Positions 19,057 through 28,977 of a stretch of DNA of 64,000 nt are shown piece by piece; within the stretch, counting starts at the first letter, position 1; each line of letters opens with the position of its first letter. The translations under genes and the position numbers were made by a program. The notes beneath the pieces are model-generated. The model had not been told where the DNA came from and ran no database searches. It was given only the letters and a program-made list of their open reading frames with translations. The stretch covers positions 3,110,001-3,174,000 of the forward strand of contig NZ_CP034015.1 in the NCBI RefSeq assembly GCF_003855395.1. Direction: 5' to 3'. The DNA is from Shewanella livingstonensis (GTDB lineage Bacteria; Pseudomonadota; Gammaproteobacteria; Enterobacterales; Shewanellaceae).

Positions 19057-20298
19057 CTATCGGCCCGCTAATGCTGTCGCTGGGGCTATTTTAGTGGCTT
19101 TCCATGCGGGGTAAATAGTCGCAAGTAAGCTCATGACCAATCCCATAACAATAACCACTATCACATCTTGACCATGAAGCTGCGACGGTAAAAAGTCGAT
19201 AAAATAAATATCTGACGCCAATAGTTGAATACCCAACAATTGCTCAAAGCCATTTGCTATCGCGCTCAAGTTATAGGCAAAAGCGACGCCAAGCATGCCG
19301 CCAATAGTGCACCCCATAAGCCCATTTAATGCACCCTGTAACATAAATATGGTCATTATAGCGCCACGACTGATGCCCATTGTCATTAAAATAGCAATTT
19401 CAGAGGCTTTATCACGTACCGCCATCACTAACGTCGACACAATGTTAAAGCACGCCACAGCAATCACCAGCGCTAATACCAAGTACATCACTAAACGCAC
19501 CAACTGAATATCTTGATAGACATGCCCTTGTGAGCGAGTCCAATCATTAATGTATAAATATTGTTCTTGGGCGAACCCCAAATCACGAGTAATACTCGCT
19601 GCATTAAGTACATTAGCGACTTGAATGCGTACTCCGCTTACCGCAGTCTCTAGCGTTAACATATCAGCTAAATACTCCATCGATGTATACGCTTGGATTG
19701 ATTCAATTTCCCCGCCGACATCATATACACCAGAGACCACAAACCGATGACTTTTAGCCGAGGTTAATTGACTGTTATTGGCATCTGGGGTGAACATAGC
19801 TAACGTGTCGCCGACATTAAGCTCTAATTTAGTCAATAAACTACGGCCTAAAACAATATTATTTTGCTCGCCCTGTAACGACTGCCACGCCTCTGTAGAC
19901 ATGTATTGGTTAATGCTCGACACATCAGCTTCATGGTTAATATCAATACCCGTGACCACCAGCCCTTGAAAACCACTCGGCTTTTGCACTAACCCTTGCA
20001 AGCGAATAAACGGTGCTACACCGGTAATTTGTGGTAAGTTTTGTGCGCTTTTAGCAATGACCTGCCAGTTGGCGATGGGTTCATTCACACCGACAAGTTC
20101 ACCATGAGATGCCACGCCCAATAAACGTTGTTGCAATTCTTTTTCAAAGCCATTCATGGCCGACAACAACACAATCAGTACACCGACGCCTAACGCAATG
20201 CCCGCAGTTGAAGCAAATGAAATAAAACCGATAAAACGATTCGATTGCCTGGCACGAAAAAAACGCCAACCAATTGTTAATGGTAACCACTGACTCAT
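19057..20298 (-). CDS. lolE: Lipoprotein-releasing system permease LolE
   Basis: The 413-residue protein has one N-terminal TM helix (FIGFISFASTAGIALGVGVLIVLLSAMNGFEKELQQR), a large periplasmic MacB-like domain and three C-terminal helices, ending ATIYPAWKATKIAPATALAGR. It forms LolCDE with the two upstream genes and releases outer-membrane lipoproteins to LolA. It is assigned LolE as the last gene of the operon; its start overlaps the lolD stop by 4 bp. Confidence 0.93.
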   Translation of the reverse strand: MSQWLPLTIGWRFFRARQSNRFIGFISFASTAGIALGVGVLIVLLSAMNGFEKELQQRLLGVASHGELVGVNEPIANWQVIAKSAQNLPQITGVAPFIRLQGLVQKPSGFQGLVVTGIDINHEADVSSINQYMSTEAWQSLQGEQNNIVLGRSLLTKLELNVGDTLAMFTPDANNSQLTSAKSHRFVVSGVYDVGGEIESIQAYTSMEYLADMLTLETAVSGVRIQVANVLNAASITRDLGFAQEQYLYINDWTRSQGHVYQDIQLVRLVMYLVLALVIAVACFNIVSTLVMAVRDKASEIAILMTMGISRGAIMTIFMLQGALNGLMGCTIGGMLGVAFAYNLSAIANGFEQLLGIQLLASDIYFIDFLPSQLHGQDVIVVIVMGLVMSLLATIYPAWKATKIAPATALAGR

Positions 20299-21008
20299 TC
20301 TGCTTGCCCTGCATGATGAACAACTACTTGTAACACACCATCTTTCATGGTCAATTGGCGGTCCATTTTAGCGGCTAATTTATGATCATGAGTCACGACA
20401 ACAAACGCGGTATCAAATTGCTGAGCCAGCTCGCGGATCATCGCGTAAACATTATCTGCACTACTGGCATCTAAGTTACCCGTTGGCTCATCAGCTAACA
20501 CTAACTTGGGCTTGTTTATTAATGCCCGTGCTATCGCAACACGTTGACGTTCACCACCAGACAATTGCGCTGGGATATGCTGTAATCGATGCCCCAAACC
20601 AACACGATCTAGTAAGTTTTTAGCATCGACCAAAGCTTGTTTTTTATCTCTACCTTGGATAAATGCAGGCATAGCGACATTTTCAATCGCAGTAAATTCG
20701 GGTAATAAATGATGGAACTGATAAATAAAGCCTAAATCGTTATTACGTACTTGTGCTTGGCGCGCCGCAGACAATTTATATAAGTCTTCGCCATCAAGTA
20801 ATACCGTACCCGACGTTGGCGAATCTAAGGTGCCCATAATGTGTAGCAAGGTACTTTTACCTGAACCAGAGCTCCCCACTATGGCTAATTGTTCGCCTTT
20901 ATAAACCGTTAAATCGACTCCAGACAACACATGGGTAGTCACTTCACCATCATGATATTGCTTGCTGACATGATTAACTTGTAATAACGCGGTTTGTATT
21001 TGACTCAT
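20295..21008 (-). CDS. lolD: Lipoprotein-releasing ABC ATPase LolD
   Basis: The 237-residue ATPase has Walker A VGSSGSGKST, signature LSGGERQR, Walker B LVLADEPTGNLD and an H-loop in VVVTHDHKL. The motif LGFIYQFHHLLPEFTAIENVAMP is characteristic of LolD. It supplies energy to LolC/LolE. It overlaps lolC by a single base (TAATG) and lolE by 4 bp, so the three genes are translationally coupled. Confidence 0.96.
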   Translation of the reverse strand: MSQIQTALLQVNHVSKQYHDGEVTTHVLSGVDLTVYKGEQLAIVGSSGSGKSTLLHIMGTLDSPTSGTVLLDGEDLYKLSAARQAQVRNNDLGFIYQFHHLLPEFTAIENVAMPAFIQGRDKKQALVDAKNLLDRVGLGHRLQHIPAQLSGGERQRVAIARALINKPKLVLADEPTGNLDASSADNVYAMIRELAQQFDTAFVVVTHDHKLAAKMDRQLTMKDGVLQVVVHHAGQAE

Positions 21009-22252
21009 TATTCGTATCTCAAAGCAGTAGCGGGTTGAACCCTTGCAGCCGATAGCGCAGGGTAAAGAGTGGCAAGTAAGGTTATTAGTAGCGAGCCAAC
21101 AATAATATAACTCATTTGATTTATCGACAATTGCACTGGTAATGTTTGCCCAACACCTAAAATAGAAACACCAAGACCAGATAGAATTTCATTTAAATTC
21201 AAGGCAACAGCAATACCAACAACCGTCCCTAGAATTAAACCTAGCAAAGCATTTAGTAATCCCTGCACAATAAATATGCCCATCACAGACGAGGTCGTGA
21301 CACCTTGTGTTTTGAGTACAGCCACATCAGTGGTTTTATCGACCACCATCATGACCAATGCCGACACCATATTAAACGCGGCAACAGCAACGATTAAACT
21401 TAACATCAACGACATCATGTTTTTTTCCATCTTAACGGCCGAGAATAAGTGACCAAAGTCTTGGCGCCAGTCGCTGGTTTGGATTTCAATATTTTGTTTA
21501 GCAAAGCCAGCAACTACTTTGGGCGCGAGTGCTGGTGCAGAGAAAGGATCTTTTAAATACACTCTTAGTTCATTAATACTGTTGCTGTCTTGACGCATTA
21601 ACTTACGCGCATCTTTATAATGTACATAAGCAACGCTAGAATCGACTTGCGAGCCCATTTCAAATAAACCGGCAACGGTAAACTTACGCTGACTCGGCAC
21701 TGGGCCCATCGGCGAGTAAACCACCCCATCACCACTAAGCACCCTTACCTTATCACCGGCTTTTACCTCTAATTTGCGGGCAAGATCAGCGCCAAGCACA
21801 ATCGAGTACTTACCAGCTTGTAAGGTAGAAAATGCATTAGAATATGTATGAGATGCAATACTAGACAAAGACTGTTCAAGTTCAGGATATACCCCATACA
21901 TTTGTATAGCTTGAATATTACTGCTTGATTGGATCATCGCTTGGGTTGTTGCACTTGGTACAATGCCGCGAATATTTTGCAATAAATACTTATCCGCTAA
22001 TAGACTTTGGGTACTTTGCTGCCAATCCCTAAATCCCATATCACTGCTTAAGGTCATTTGCGGCACCGCACCTAAAATCCGATTTTTTAACTGGCCTTCT
22101 AAACCATTCATCACCGAACTGACAACGATTAATGCCGCAACACCTAAAAAAATACCCGATACGGCAAAAAAGGTAATAAATGAGGCAAAAGCATTCGCTT
22201 TTCGGGCTCGCCAGTAACGGTAGCCGATAAAAAATGAAAATCCTAAATTCAT
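21008..22252 (-). CDS. lolC: Lipoprotein-releasing system permease LolC
   Basis: The 414-residue protein is a paralogue of LolE with the same topology: N-terminal helix (FASFITFFAVSGIFLGVAALIVVSSVMNGLEGQLKNR), a periplasmic domain, and three C-terminal helices ending ATLYPALSAARVQPATALRYE. As first gene of the operon it is called LolC, the subunit that contacts LolA. The 157-bp gap to the divergent PilZ-like gene holds the promoters for both directions. Confidence 0.93.
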   Translation of the reverse strand: MNLGFSFFIGYRYWRARKANAFASFITFFAVSGIFLGVAALIVVSSVMNGLEGQLKNRILGAVPQMTLSSDMGFRDWQQSTQSLLADKYLLQNIRGIVPSATTQAMIQSSSNIQAIQMYGVYPELEQSLSSIASHTYSNAFSTLQAGKYSIVLGADLARKLEVKAGDKVRVLSGDGVVYSPMGPVPSQRKFTVAGLFEMGSQVDSSVAYVHYKDARKLMRQDSNSINELRVYLKDPFSAPALAPKVVAGFAKQNIEIQTSDWRQDFGHLFSAVKMEKNMMSLMLSLIVAVAAFNMVSALVMMVVDKTTDVAVLKTQGVTTSSVMGIFIVQGLLNALLGLILGTVVGIAVALNLNEILSGLGVSILGVGQTLPVQLSINQMSYIIVGSLLITLLATLYPALSAARVQPATALRYE

Positions 22253-22409
22253 AAAAAAATACTAATCCTGTGCGCCGATCCGGGCGTATAAGTCTAACAA
22301 TCGGGCTAAATGACAACATGAAAACAACAAGCCAGCGTGTATGACTTGCTAAATCATTAAGTTGGGCACGATAATAGGGCTATTAGTGTGATAAATAAAG
22401 AGGCAAACC

Positions 22410-23009
22410 TTGATACCTGACAGCAATTCTTATTTTAGTGTGCCTCACCACTTTAATGTGTATTTAACTTCGTGGGATCCAAAGCAGACTTTGCCCTCAG
22501 ATGACGAGCTTCGCGACATGCAATCAGTGGGGTTAAAACTGCTCACAGAAGTTAAAAGTCTTGAAGCTAATTGCTTACTGCAGCTGCGTAATTTAGACAA
22601 TGATGCTAAAGCGGTGGTCGATTTTTTAAAACTACAGTCACGTAAAGTTGATTTAGTATTACAACATGTGCTTGAAAAAGAAGTTCAGGATGGTGAGTTA
22701 TTTGCTGGTGATCAATTTGGTGGTAGTGGGGTTAGTATTATTTCATCACGCCCATTGATTATAAATGAGCATGTTAAAACCCACATTTATTTACACACAG
22801 AGTTAGTGGCATTATTGTGTATTTGCCAAATAAGAACCTGCACGCCTTTGGCAACAGATGATGCCTTAGAGACACCATTTTGGCGTTGTGAACTTGAATT
22901 TAGTCAAATACTTGATGATGATATTGAACAATTAGTCAAAGCAAGCTTGAATGTACAACAAAAAATGCTCAAAAAACGTAAACAGACTATCGATAAGCAG
23001 CGTAGCTGA
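22410..23009 (+). CDS. PilZ-like domain protein
   Basis: The 199-residue soluble protein starts at TTG, well placed after AGAGG (22399-22403). The N-terminus FSVPHHFNVYLTSWDP and the central AGDQFGGSGVSIIS (a degenerate D/NxSxxG) suggest a PilZ fold, but the RxxxR loop expected for cyclic-di-GMP binding is not evident, so it may not bind the nucleotide. The C-terminus is a charged helix (QQKMLKKRKQTIDKQ). It precedes mfd by 54 bp in the same direction. Confidence 0.5.
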   Translation: MIPDSNSYFSVPHHFNVYLTSWDPKQTLPSDDELRDMQSVGLKLLTEVKSLEANCLLQLRNLDNDAKAVVDFLKLQSRKVDLVLQHVLEKEVQDGELFAGDQFGGSGVSIISSRPLIINEHVKTHIYLHTELVALLCICQIRTCTPLATDDALETPFWRCELEFSQILDDDIEQLVKASLNVQQKMLKKRKQTIDKQRS

Positions 23010-23063
23010 AGCCTCGCCTCATTCAATACGACTTGATCGTCAACGGAACAGACAAAGATTTTA

Positions 23064-26000
23064 ATGAACCTATTTAGTGTACTCACGCCGCCGAGTGTAA
23101 AAAAAGGCCAACAAACGCAAACTTTGGCAACCTTAGGTGGGGTTTCGCAAGCCATCACCCTTGCCAATTTAATTAATAACCATGCTGGTACCAGTATTAT
23201 AGTGACTCATGACACGCCCAGCGCGCTGTCTCTTGAGGTCGAGCTGAGTTATTTATTAAATCACATCAATGTGAATGTGTGTTTGTTCCCCGATCGTGAA
23301 ACCTTACCTTACGACAGCTTTTCGCCACATCAAGACCTGATTTCACAGCGACTTGAAACCTTGGCGAATATTGGTCAAAGTCAGCATAATGTTGTTATCG
23401 TACCGGTAAACACCTTAATGGTGCGCTTGCCACCTAAATCATTTATGACTGCCAATGTCATGGTGCTCAATAAAGGCGATACCTACAGTTTACAGCAAGC
23501 CAGACAACACCTTACTGACACAGGTTATCATTTAGTCGATCAAGTATACGAACACGGTGAGTTTGCTATTCGAGGCTCTATCATTGATATTTTCCCTACT
23601 GGGTCTAAACAACCACTACGTATTGAATTATTTGATGATGAAGTTGAGTCAATTCGCTTCTTCGATGTTGATACTCAGCGTTCAGGTATGGCGCGAGATG
23701 CCATTCGTATGCTGCCCGCGAAAGAATTCCCCACCGACAGTAATGCCATTGAAGGCTTTAGGCAGCGTTATCGTCGTCGCTTTGAAGTGATTTCAAAAGA
23801 GGCTGAATCGGTTTATCAACTAGTTAGTCGTAATTTAATGCCTGCGGGCATTGAAAACTACTTACCACTATTTTTCGATAATACAGCCACTTTATTTGAT
23901 TATTTACCTAAAAATAGCCAGCTGATCACTATAGGCAATATTGAAAAAGCCAGCTTGGCCCATTTGCATGAAGTTAACGTCCGTTACGAAGACCGACGTG
24001 TCGATCCCCTACGGCCACTGCTGGCGCCACAAGAACTTTACTTGCTTAATGATGAATTATTCGCGGCATTTAAATCCTTTAATCGAACTCAGTTATTGCA
24101 GCAATACAGTGCCACTGACACTAATAATGCTGGAGAGCAGCTAACTGAAGTCGCCTTACCCGCAAATACTCTAGTCGCCAACGTTGAGAAACTCCCCGAC
24201 ATCAATGCCAACCATAAACTCAAGCAACCACTCATTGCATTACAAGAATATGGCCAACAGCATTCAACGTTACTGTTTAGTGCTGAGTCTGAAGGCCGCC
24301 GAGAAGCGCTGTTAGATTTATTTGCTAAAATTGACATAAAACCGAAACAGTTTACTCATCTTAACGACTATCTAGCAGCCAAAGACAGCATAGGCTTAAT
24401 TGTCTCACCTCTGGCTCGAGGTTGTGTATTAACGGACACAGCAAAAGGTGCCGTGAGCATCATTTGTGAAACCGAACTATTTGGTCAGCGTATTTCGCAA
24501 CACCGACGCCGCGAAAAACAAAAACAAGTTAGCTCAGATGTATTAGTCAAAAATTTAGCCGAACTTAAGGTTGGCCAACCCATTGTTCATTTTGAACACG
24601 GCGTCGCGTTATACCAAGGATTAGAAACCCTCGATACCGGCGGCTTGGTCGCTGAGTATTTAAAACTCGAATATTCAGGTGGCGACAAACTGTATGTGCC
24701 AGTGTCATCACTGCATCTTATTAGCCGCTACAATGCTAGTGGCGACGGTAGTACTCATCTCAATAAATTGGGTAACGAAACCTGGGCTAAAGCTAAGAAA
24801 AAAGCCATAGAACGTATTCGAGACGTAGCAGCTGAACTGCTCGATGTATACGCACGTCGTCAAGCTCGTCCTGGCGAAGCTATGGATATTGATGAACAGG
24901 AATATGCCCAATTCAGCCAAGGTTTCCCATTTGAAGAGACTGTCGATCAAGAAAGCGCTATTCTTGCGGTACTTGACGATATGCAAGCACCACGTGCTAT
25001 GGATCGCTTAGTGTGTGGCGATGTCGGCTTTGGTAAAACAGAAGTCGCCATGCGGGCGGCATTTGTTGCCGTTAATGCCGGTAAGCAAGTAGTCGTATTA
25101 GTACCAACCACCTTGCTTGCCCAGCAACACTACGAAAACTTTAAAGACCGTTTCGCCGATTGGCCCATTGTCATTGAAGTAATGTCACGCTTTAGAACCG
25201 CCAAAGAGCAAAGCAGCGTGGTTGAGCAACTATCCGAAGGTAAAGTCGATATTGTTATTGGCACTCATAAGTTGTTGTCATCAGAAGCCAACTTCGACAA
25301 TCTCGGTTTATTAGTCATCGACGAAGAACACCGTTTTGGGGTGCGTCAAAAAGAAAAAATTAAAGCGTTACGGGCTAATGTCGACATTTTAACCCTCACA
25401 GCTACACCCATTCCGCGGACATTAAACATGGCCATGTCGGGTATGCGAGACTTATCAATTATCGCCACCCCACCCGCTAAACGTTTAGCAGTAAAAACCT
25501 TTGTGCGTGAGTATGATAAAGCCACGGCACGAGAAGCCATATTGCGTGAAATTTTACGTGGTGGCCAAGTATATTATTTACACAACAATGTCGAAACCAT
25601 CGAAAAAACAGCGCAAAACATTCGCGACTTACTGCCTGAAGCCCGTGTTACCACGGCTCATGGCCAAATGCGCGAACGTGACCTTGAAAAAGTTATGTCC
25701 GACTTTTATCATCAACGTTTTAACGTGCTGGTGTGCACTACTATTATTGAAACCGGTATTGACGTTCCCAGTGCCAATACCATTATTATTGACCGAGCAG
25801 ATATGTTTGGCTTAGCGCAACTGCACCAGCTTCGTGGCCGCGTTGGTCGCTCACATCATCAAGCCTATGCTTATATGATGGCACCGCACCCTAAACGCAT
25901 GACCTCTGATGCACGCAAACGCCTTGAAGCTATTGAAGCATTGGAAGATCTTGGCGCCGGTTTTTTACTTGCCACGCAAGATCTTGAAATTCGTGGCGCA

Positions 26001-26600
26001 GGAGAATTACTTGGCGATGAACAAAGTGGCCATATCTCAAAAATTGGTTTTAGTTTATACATGGAAATGCTGGAATCTGCCGTAAAAGCTCTTAAAGAAG
26101 GTAAAGAGCCCTCTTTAGCCTATATGATGAGTGCCAAAGCAGAAATTGATTTACGTATTCCAGCGTTATTACCAGAAGATTACGTCAGTGACGTCAATAT
26201 GCGTTTGTCGTTATATAAACGTATCGCTAATTGCGAAACCGACACGATGTTAGATGAACTTAAAGTCGAATTTATTGACCGTTTTGGTATGTTACCTCAG
26301 CCAACTCGCAATTTAATGGCAATTACTCTGTATAAACATCAAGCAACTGCGCTGGGTATTACTAAAATTGAAATGCACACAAAAGGTGGTAGCGTCGAAT
26401 TTGGCCAGGAAAATCACGTCGATCCAATGTTTATTATTGGTTTGTTGCAAAACCAGCCACAAATCTATCGAATGGACGGGCCAAATAAGTTAAAGTTCAA
26501 CATTCCTGCTGAGACAAGTAAAGAGCGTCTTGAGTTAATCAACACCTTACTTGAACAGTTCGCTAAACATCAAATTTTGGAGACAAATAGTGCTACGTAA
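23064..26600 (+). CDS. mfd: Transcription-repair coupling factor Mfd
   Basis: The 1178-residue protein removes stalled RNA polymerase and recruits UvrA. Its UvrB-like N-terminal modules contain CLFPDRETLPYDSFSPHQDL and YEHGEFAIRGSIIDIFP. The RNA-polymerase-interacting domain has LKVGQPIVHFEHGVALYQGLE. The RecG-like motor carries Walker A GDVGFGKTE, DEEHRFG, LTATPIPRT and LHQLRGRVGRS. A C-terminal regulatory domain completes it. The length is normal for the family. csiV starts inside its last codons. Confidence 0.98.
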   Translation: MNLFSVLTPPSVKKGQQTQTLATLGGVSQAITLANLINNHAGTSIIVTHDTPSALSLEVELSYLLNHINVNVCLFPDRETLPYDSFSPHQDLISQRLETLANIGQSQHNVVIVPVNTLMVRLPPKSFMTANVMVLNKGDTYSLQQARQHLTDTGYHLVDQVYEHGEFAIRGSIIDIFPTGSKQPLRIELFDDEVESIRFFDVDTQRSGMARDAIRMLPAKEFPTDSNAIEGFRQRYRRRFEVISKEAESVYQLVSRNLMPAGIENYLPLFFDNTATLFDYLPKNSQLITIGNIEKASLAHLHEVNVRYEDRRVDPLRPLLAPQELYLLNDELFAAFKSFNRTQLLQQYSATDTNNAGEQLTEVALPANTLVANVEKLPDINANHKLKQPLIALQEYGQQHSTLLFSAESEGRREALLDLFAKIDIKPKQFTHLNDYLAAKDSIGLIVSPLARGCVLTDTAKGAVSIICETELFGQRISQHRRREKQKQVSSDVLVKNLAELKVGQPIVHFEHGVALYQGLETLDTGGLVAEYLKLEYSGGDKLYVPVSSLHLISRYNASGDGSTHLNKLGNETWAKAKKKAIERIRDVAAELLDVYARRQARPGEAMDIDEQEYAQFSQGFPFEETVDQESAILAVLDDMQAPRAMDRLVCGDVGFGKTEVAMRAAFVAVNAGKQVVVLVPTTLLAQQHYENFKDRFADWPIVIEVMSRFRTAKEQSSVVEQLSEGKVDIVIGTHKLLSSEANFDNLGLLVIDEEHRFGVRQKEKIKALRANVDILTLTATPIPRTLNMAMSGMRDLSIIATPPAKRLAVKTFVREYDKATAREAILREILRGGQVYYLHNNVETIEKTAQNIRDLLPEARVTTAHGQMRERDLEKVMSDFYHQRFNVLVCTTIIETGIDVPSANTIIIDRADMFGLAQLHQLRGRVGRSHHQAYAYMMAPHPKRMTSDARKRLEAIEALEDLGAGFLLATQDLEIRGAGELLGDEQSGHISKIGFSLYMEMLESAVKALKEGKEPSLAYMMSAKAEIDLRIPALLPEDYVSDVNMRLSLYKRIANCETDTMLDELKVEFIDRFGMLPQPTRNLMAITLYKHQATALGITKIEMHTKGGSVEFGQENHVDPMFIIGLLQNQPQIYRMDGPNKLKFNIPAETSKERLELINTLLEQFAKHQILETNSAT

Positions 26601-27582
26601 AATTGCGATGACTATCGCCGCTATCACAGCGCTATCCCACAGCTTTTCAGCCCATGCAGAATCATGGTTTGAAGTTGAAGTGTTTGTATTTGAACGCCAA
26701 CAACCATCCGTTGAAAAATGGCTAAATGCCACTCCGCCAAAACTCAGTAAAGACACTGTAGATATCATTACTCCAGTGATCAGCACCGACATAACCGGGG
26801 TTGCCGTGGGCTTAAATGGTTGTACTTCAACCGACTGGACCAATGGCGCCAGTAACTGTAATGATCCCAAGGTCAGTAATAGTACTGCGACACACCCTAG
26901 TCAAGTGCCGTTTAATATCGGCGCTAGCAAGCCACAATCGGCTTATTTGGGTCAAGGGCCATTATTGTTGGCCCAAAGCCAGGGTAAATTTAATGACTTG
27001 ATGCGAACAATTAGTCGCGAACCATATGTTAAAAGCCTAGTACATTTAACCTGGCAACAAAATATGCAGTCTCGTCGAAATGCCCAGCCTGTACGCATTT
27101 TTGGTGGTAAAGATTTTTCAAAAAGTTTTGAATATCATGGCTTAAGTGTCAAAAAACCAAACTCAACAGAAGCGATGCCGGGTTCTGAATATAGTGCGTT
27201 AGGTAATGTGTATGAAGCGCCAAAAATTAACCCAGTATGGGAATTAGACGGCTCGATTAACATTTATCTTAGTCATTACCTGTATATTGAAAATAATTTA
27301 GCTTTACGTAAACCGACTCAAAAAATGCTTGAATCGAGTCCATTAGCATTTAACGAATACGCCGCATTAGAAATTGAAGGTAAAAAGCAACTGGCACCTT
27401 ACCTAGAAAGTATTCCACTGATCCAAAATCGACGTGTGCGCAGTGGTGAAATCCATTATTTTGATCATCCGCAATTGGGTATTGTGATGCAAATTCGAAA
27501 AATGGCTCAACCCACTAATGTGAAACCAATCGATTTAACTGAGCGTGTTAACACTAGCCAACCAGTACCTTATACCGGTTAA
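26590..27582 (+). CDS. csiV: CsiV family peptidoglycan-binding protein
   Basis: I start this gene at GTG 26590, which has GGAG seven bases upstream and gives a normal signal peptide (LRKIAMTIAAITALSHSFSAHA); the start overlaps the end of mfd by 11 bp. The mature protein begins ESWFEVEVFVFERQQPS, the family signature. Further conserved pieces are YLSHYLYIENNL and VRSGEIHYFDHPQLGIVMQIRKM. CsiV was described in Vibrio as a periplasmic peptidoglycan-binding protein needed for growth with D-amino acids. A strong terminator follows. Confidence 0.85.
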   Translation: MLRKIAMTIAAITALSHSFSAHAESWFEVEVFVFERQQPSVEKWLNATPPKLSKDTVDIITPVISTDITGVAVGLNGCTSTDWTNGASNCNDPKVSNSTATHPSQVPFNIGASKPQSAYLGQGPLLLAQSQGKFNDLMRTISREPYVKSLVHLTWQQNMQSRRNAQPVRIFGGKDFSKSFEYHGLSVKKPNSTEAMPGSEYSALGNVYEAPKINPVWELDGSINIYLSHYLYIENNLALRKPTQKMLESSPLAFNEYAALEIEGKKQLAPYLESIPLIQNRRVRSGEIHYFDHPQLGIVMQIRKMAQPTNVKPIDLTERVNTSQPVPYTG

Positions 27583-27607
27583 TAACTGAATTGGCTTATG
27601 ACAAAAG

Positions 27608-27632
27608 CCGGATCAATTGATCCGGTTTTTTG
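27608..27632. terminator. Bidirectional terminator between csiV and nagZ
   Basis: An 18-bp perfect palindrome built from CCGGATCAA and its complement (27608-27625) is followed by six T and preceded by an A-rich stretch. It lies between convergent genes. Confidence 0.9.
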
Positions 27633-27718
27633 CTTAATGGCCTAGCTCATTGACTTAATAACCTTCGCACGGGAAAATTAATACATCCCTTAACTCGGAC
27701 TGTGGTTATTTAAACAAT

Positions 27719-28744
27719 TTACAATGATTGTGCAATGCGAGTAATGTCCATCGCTAATTGTTGCGCAGCCTGCCAACGGGTTTGCTGCTCTAGTGCTTGT
27801 AACGTTTGCGCAGCATTGCCTTTTAACCCTAAGGCTGTATGTGTAGGTTCTGCGGCTGGCCAATCAAACTCTGTTAATAAGGAATTCACTCCAACAGGAT
27901 CATTACACACTAAAATCATGTCACAACCAGCATCTAATGCCGCTTTAGCACGACCAAGATAATCGCCAGCAAAACTCGCCCCCTTCATGCCTAAATCATC
28001 AGAAAAAATCACCCCATCAAAACCTAATTGTTGGCGTAAAACGGTTTGTAACCAGTAAGATGAAAAGCCTGCAGGATTAGGGTCAATATTTGAATAAACC
28101 ACATGTGCTGGCATCACACCTTGTAGCTGCTGAGAACCTATCAAGTGCTTAAATGGCTGCATATCAAAAGCTTCTACTTGCTCTTTAGTCCTTGGATCAA
28201 CTGGCATGGCAATATGTGAATCGGCAGCAACACTGCCATGGCCCGGGAAATGTTTACCTACTGCAGCCATACCAGCCTCATTCATGCCAATGATGAACTG
28301 TTGTGCTAATGCACTGACTTCATCAGGATCAGCACTAAAACTGCGCTTACCAATCACTTCACTTATACCATTTACGTCTAAGACAGGTGCAAAACTTAAA
28401 TCAATATCACAGGCTAACAGCTCAACAGCCATTAAAAACCCACACTCTTTCGCCCATTGTTTAGCTAATGTTAAATCGCCTTTAGCAACAGGTAAAATAT
28501 CACCCATAGCAGGTATTAAACTAAAACCTTCACGAAAACGTTGAACTCGGCCACCTTCATGATCGACCGCAATTAATAATTCAGGCCGAATACTGCGAAC
28601 ACTTTTAACCAATTCAATTAATTGATTTTTATTTTCGCAGTTACGACTAAACAATATAATGCCACCTACATGTGGATGCTGTAATTGCGCAGTTTCTGTT
28701 GCAGATACAGTTAAACCTGCAAGATCCATCATTAAATAGCTCAA
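27719..28744 (-). CDS. nagZ: Beta-N-acetylhexosaminidase NagZ
   Basis: A cytoplasmic glycoside hydrolase family 3 enzyme of 341 residues, which removes GlcNAc from anhydro-muropeptides during peptidoglycan recycling. Motifs: IAVDHEGGRVQRF, VGKHFPGHGSVAADSHI (the mobile loop with the Asp-His dyad) and GVIFSDDLGMKGA (nucleophile Asp). The length is normal. Unlike in E. coli, it is not next to hinT/ycfL, which lie at 55-57 kb here. Confidence 0.96.
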   Translation of the reverse strand: MSYLMMDLAGLTVSATETAQLQHPHVGGIILFSRNCENKNQLIELVKSVRSIRPELLIAVDHEGGRVQRFREGFSLIPAMGDILPVAKGDLTLAKQWAKECGFLMAVELLACDIDLSFAPVLDVNGISEVIGKRSFSADPDEVSALAQQFIIGMNEAGMAAVGKHFPGHGSVAADSHIAMPVDPRTKEQVEAFDMQPFKHLIGSQQLQGVMPAHVVYSNIDPNPAGFSSYWLQTVLRQQLGFDGVIFSDDLGMKGASFAGDYLGRAKAALDAGCDMILVCNDPVGVNSLLTEFDWPAAEPTHTALGLKGNAAQTLQALEQQTRWQAAQQLAMDITRIAQSL

Positions 28745-28977
28745 ATCTTTCCCTTATCTATAAAGCTGACAATCACGTCAGGTTAATCAAGTCACATTAT
28801 GCATCAAGTATAAGGCTGGCTAATGTGAGAATAATGCATCAAAAAAACTAATGAACAGTCATTGATTAATGTGTGGGATACTCTACCAAGAATAGGAGAT
28901 AAACCGCCAACATTACTTTTGACGATTATACTCACTTATAACGAAAACAATAAACGACTCAGCAAGGGTTAAACAAC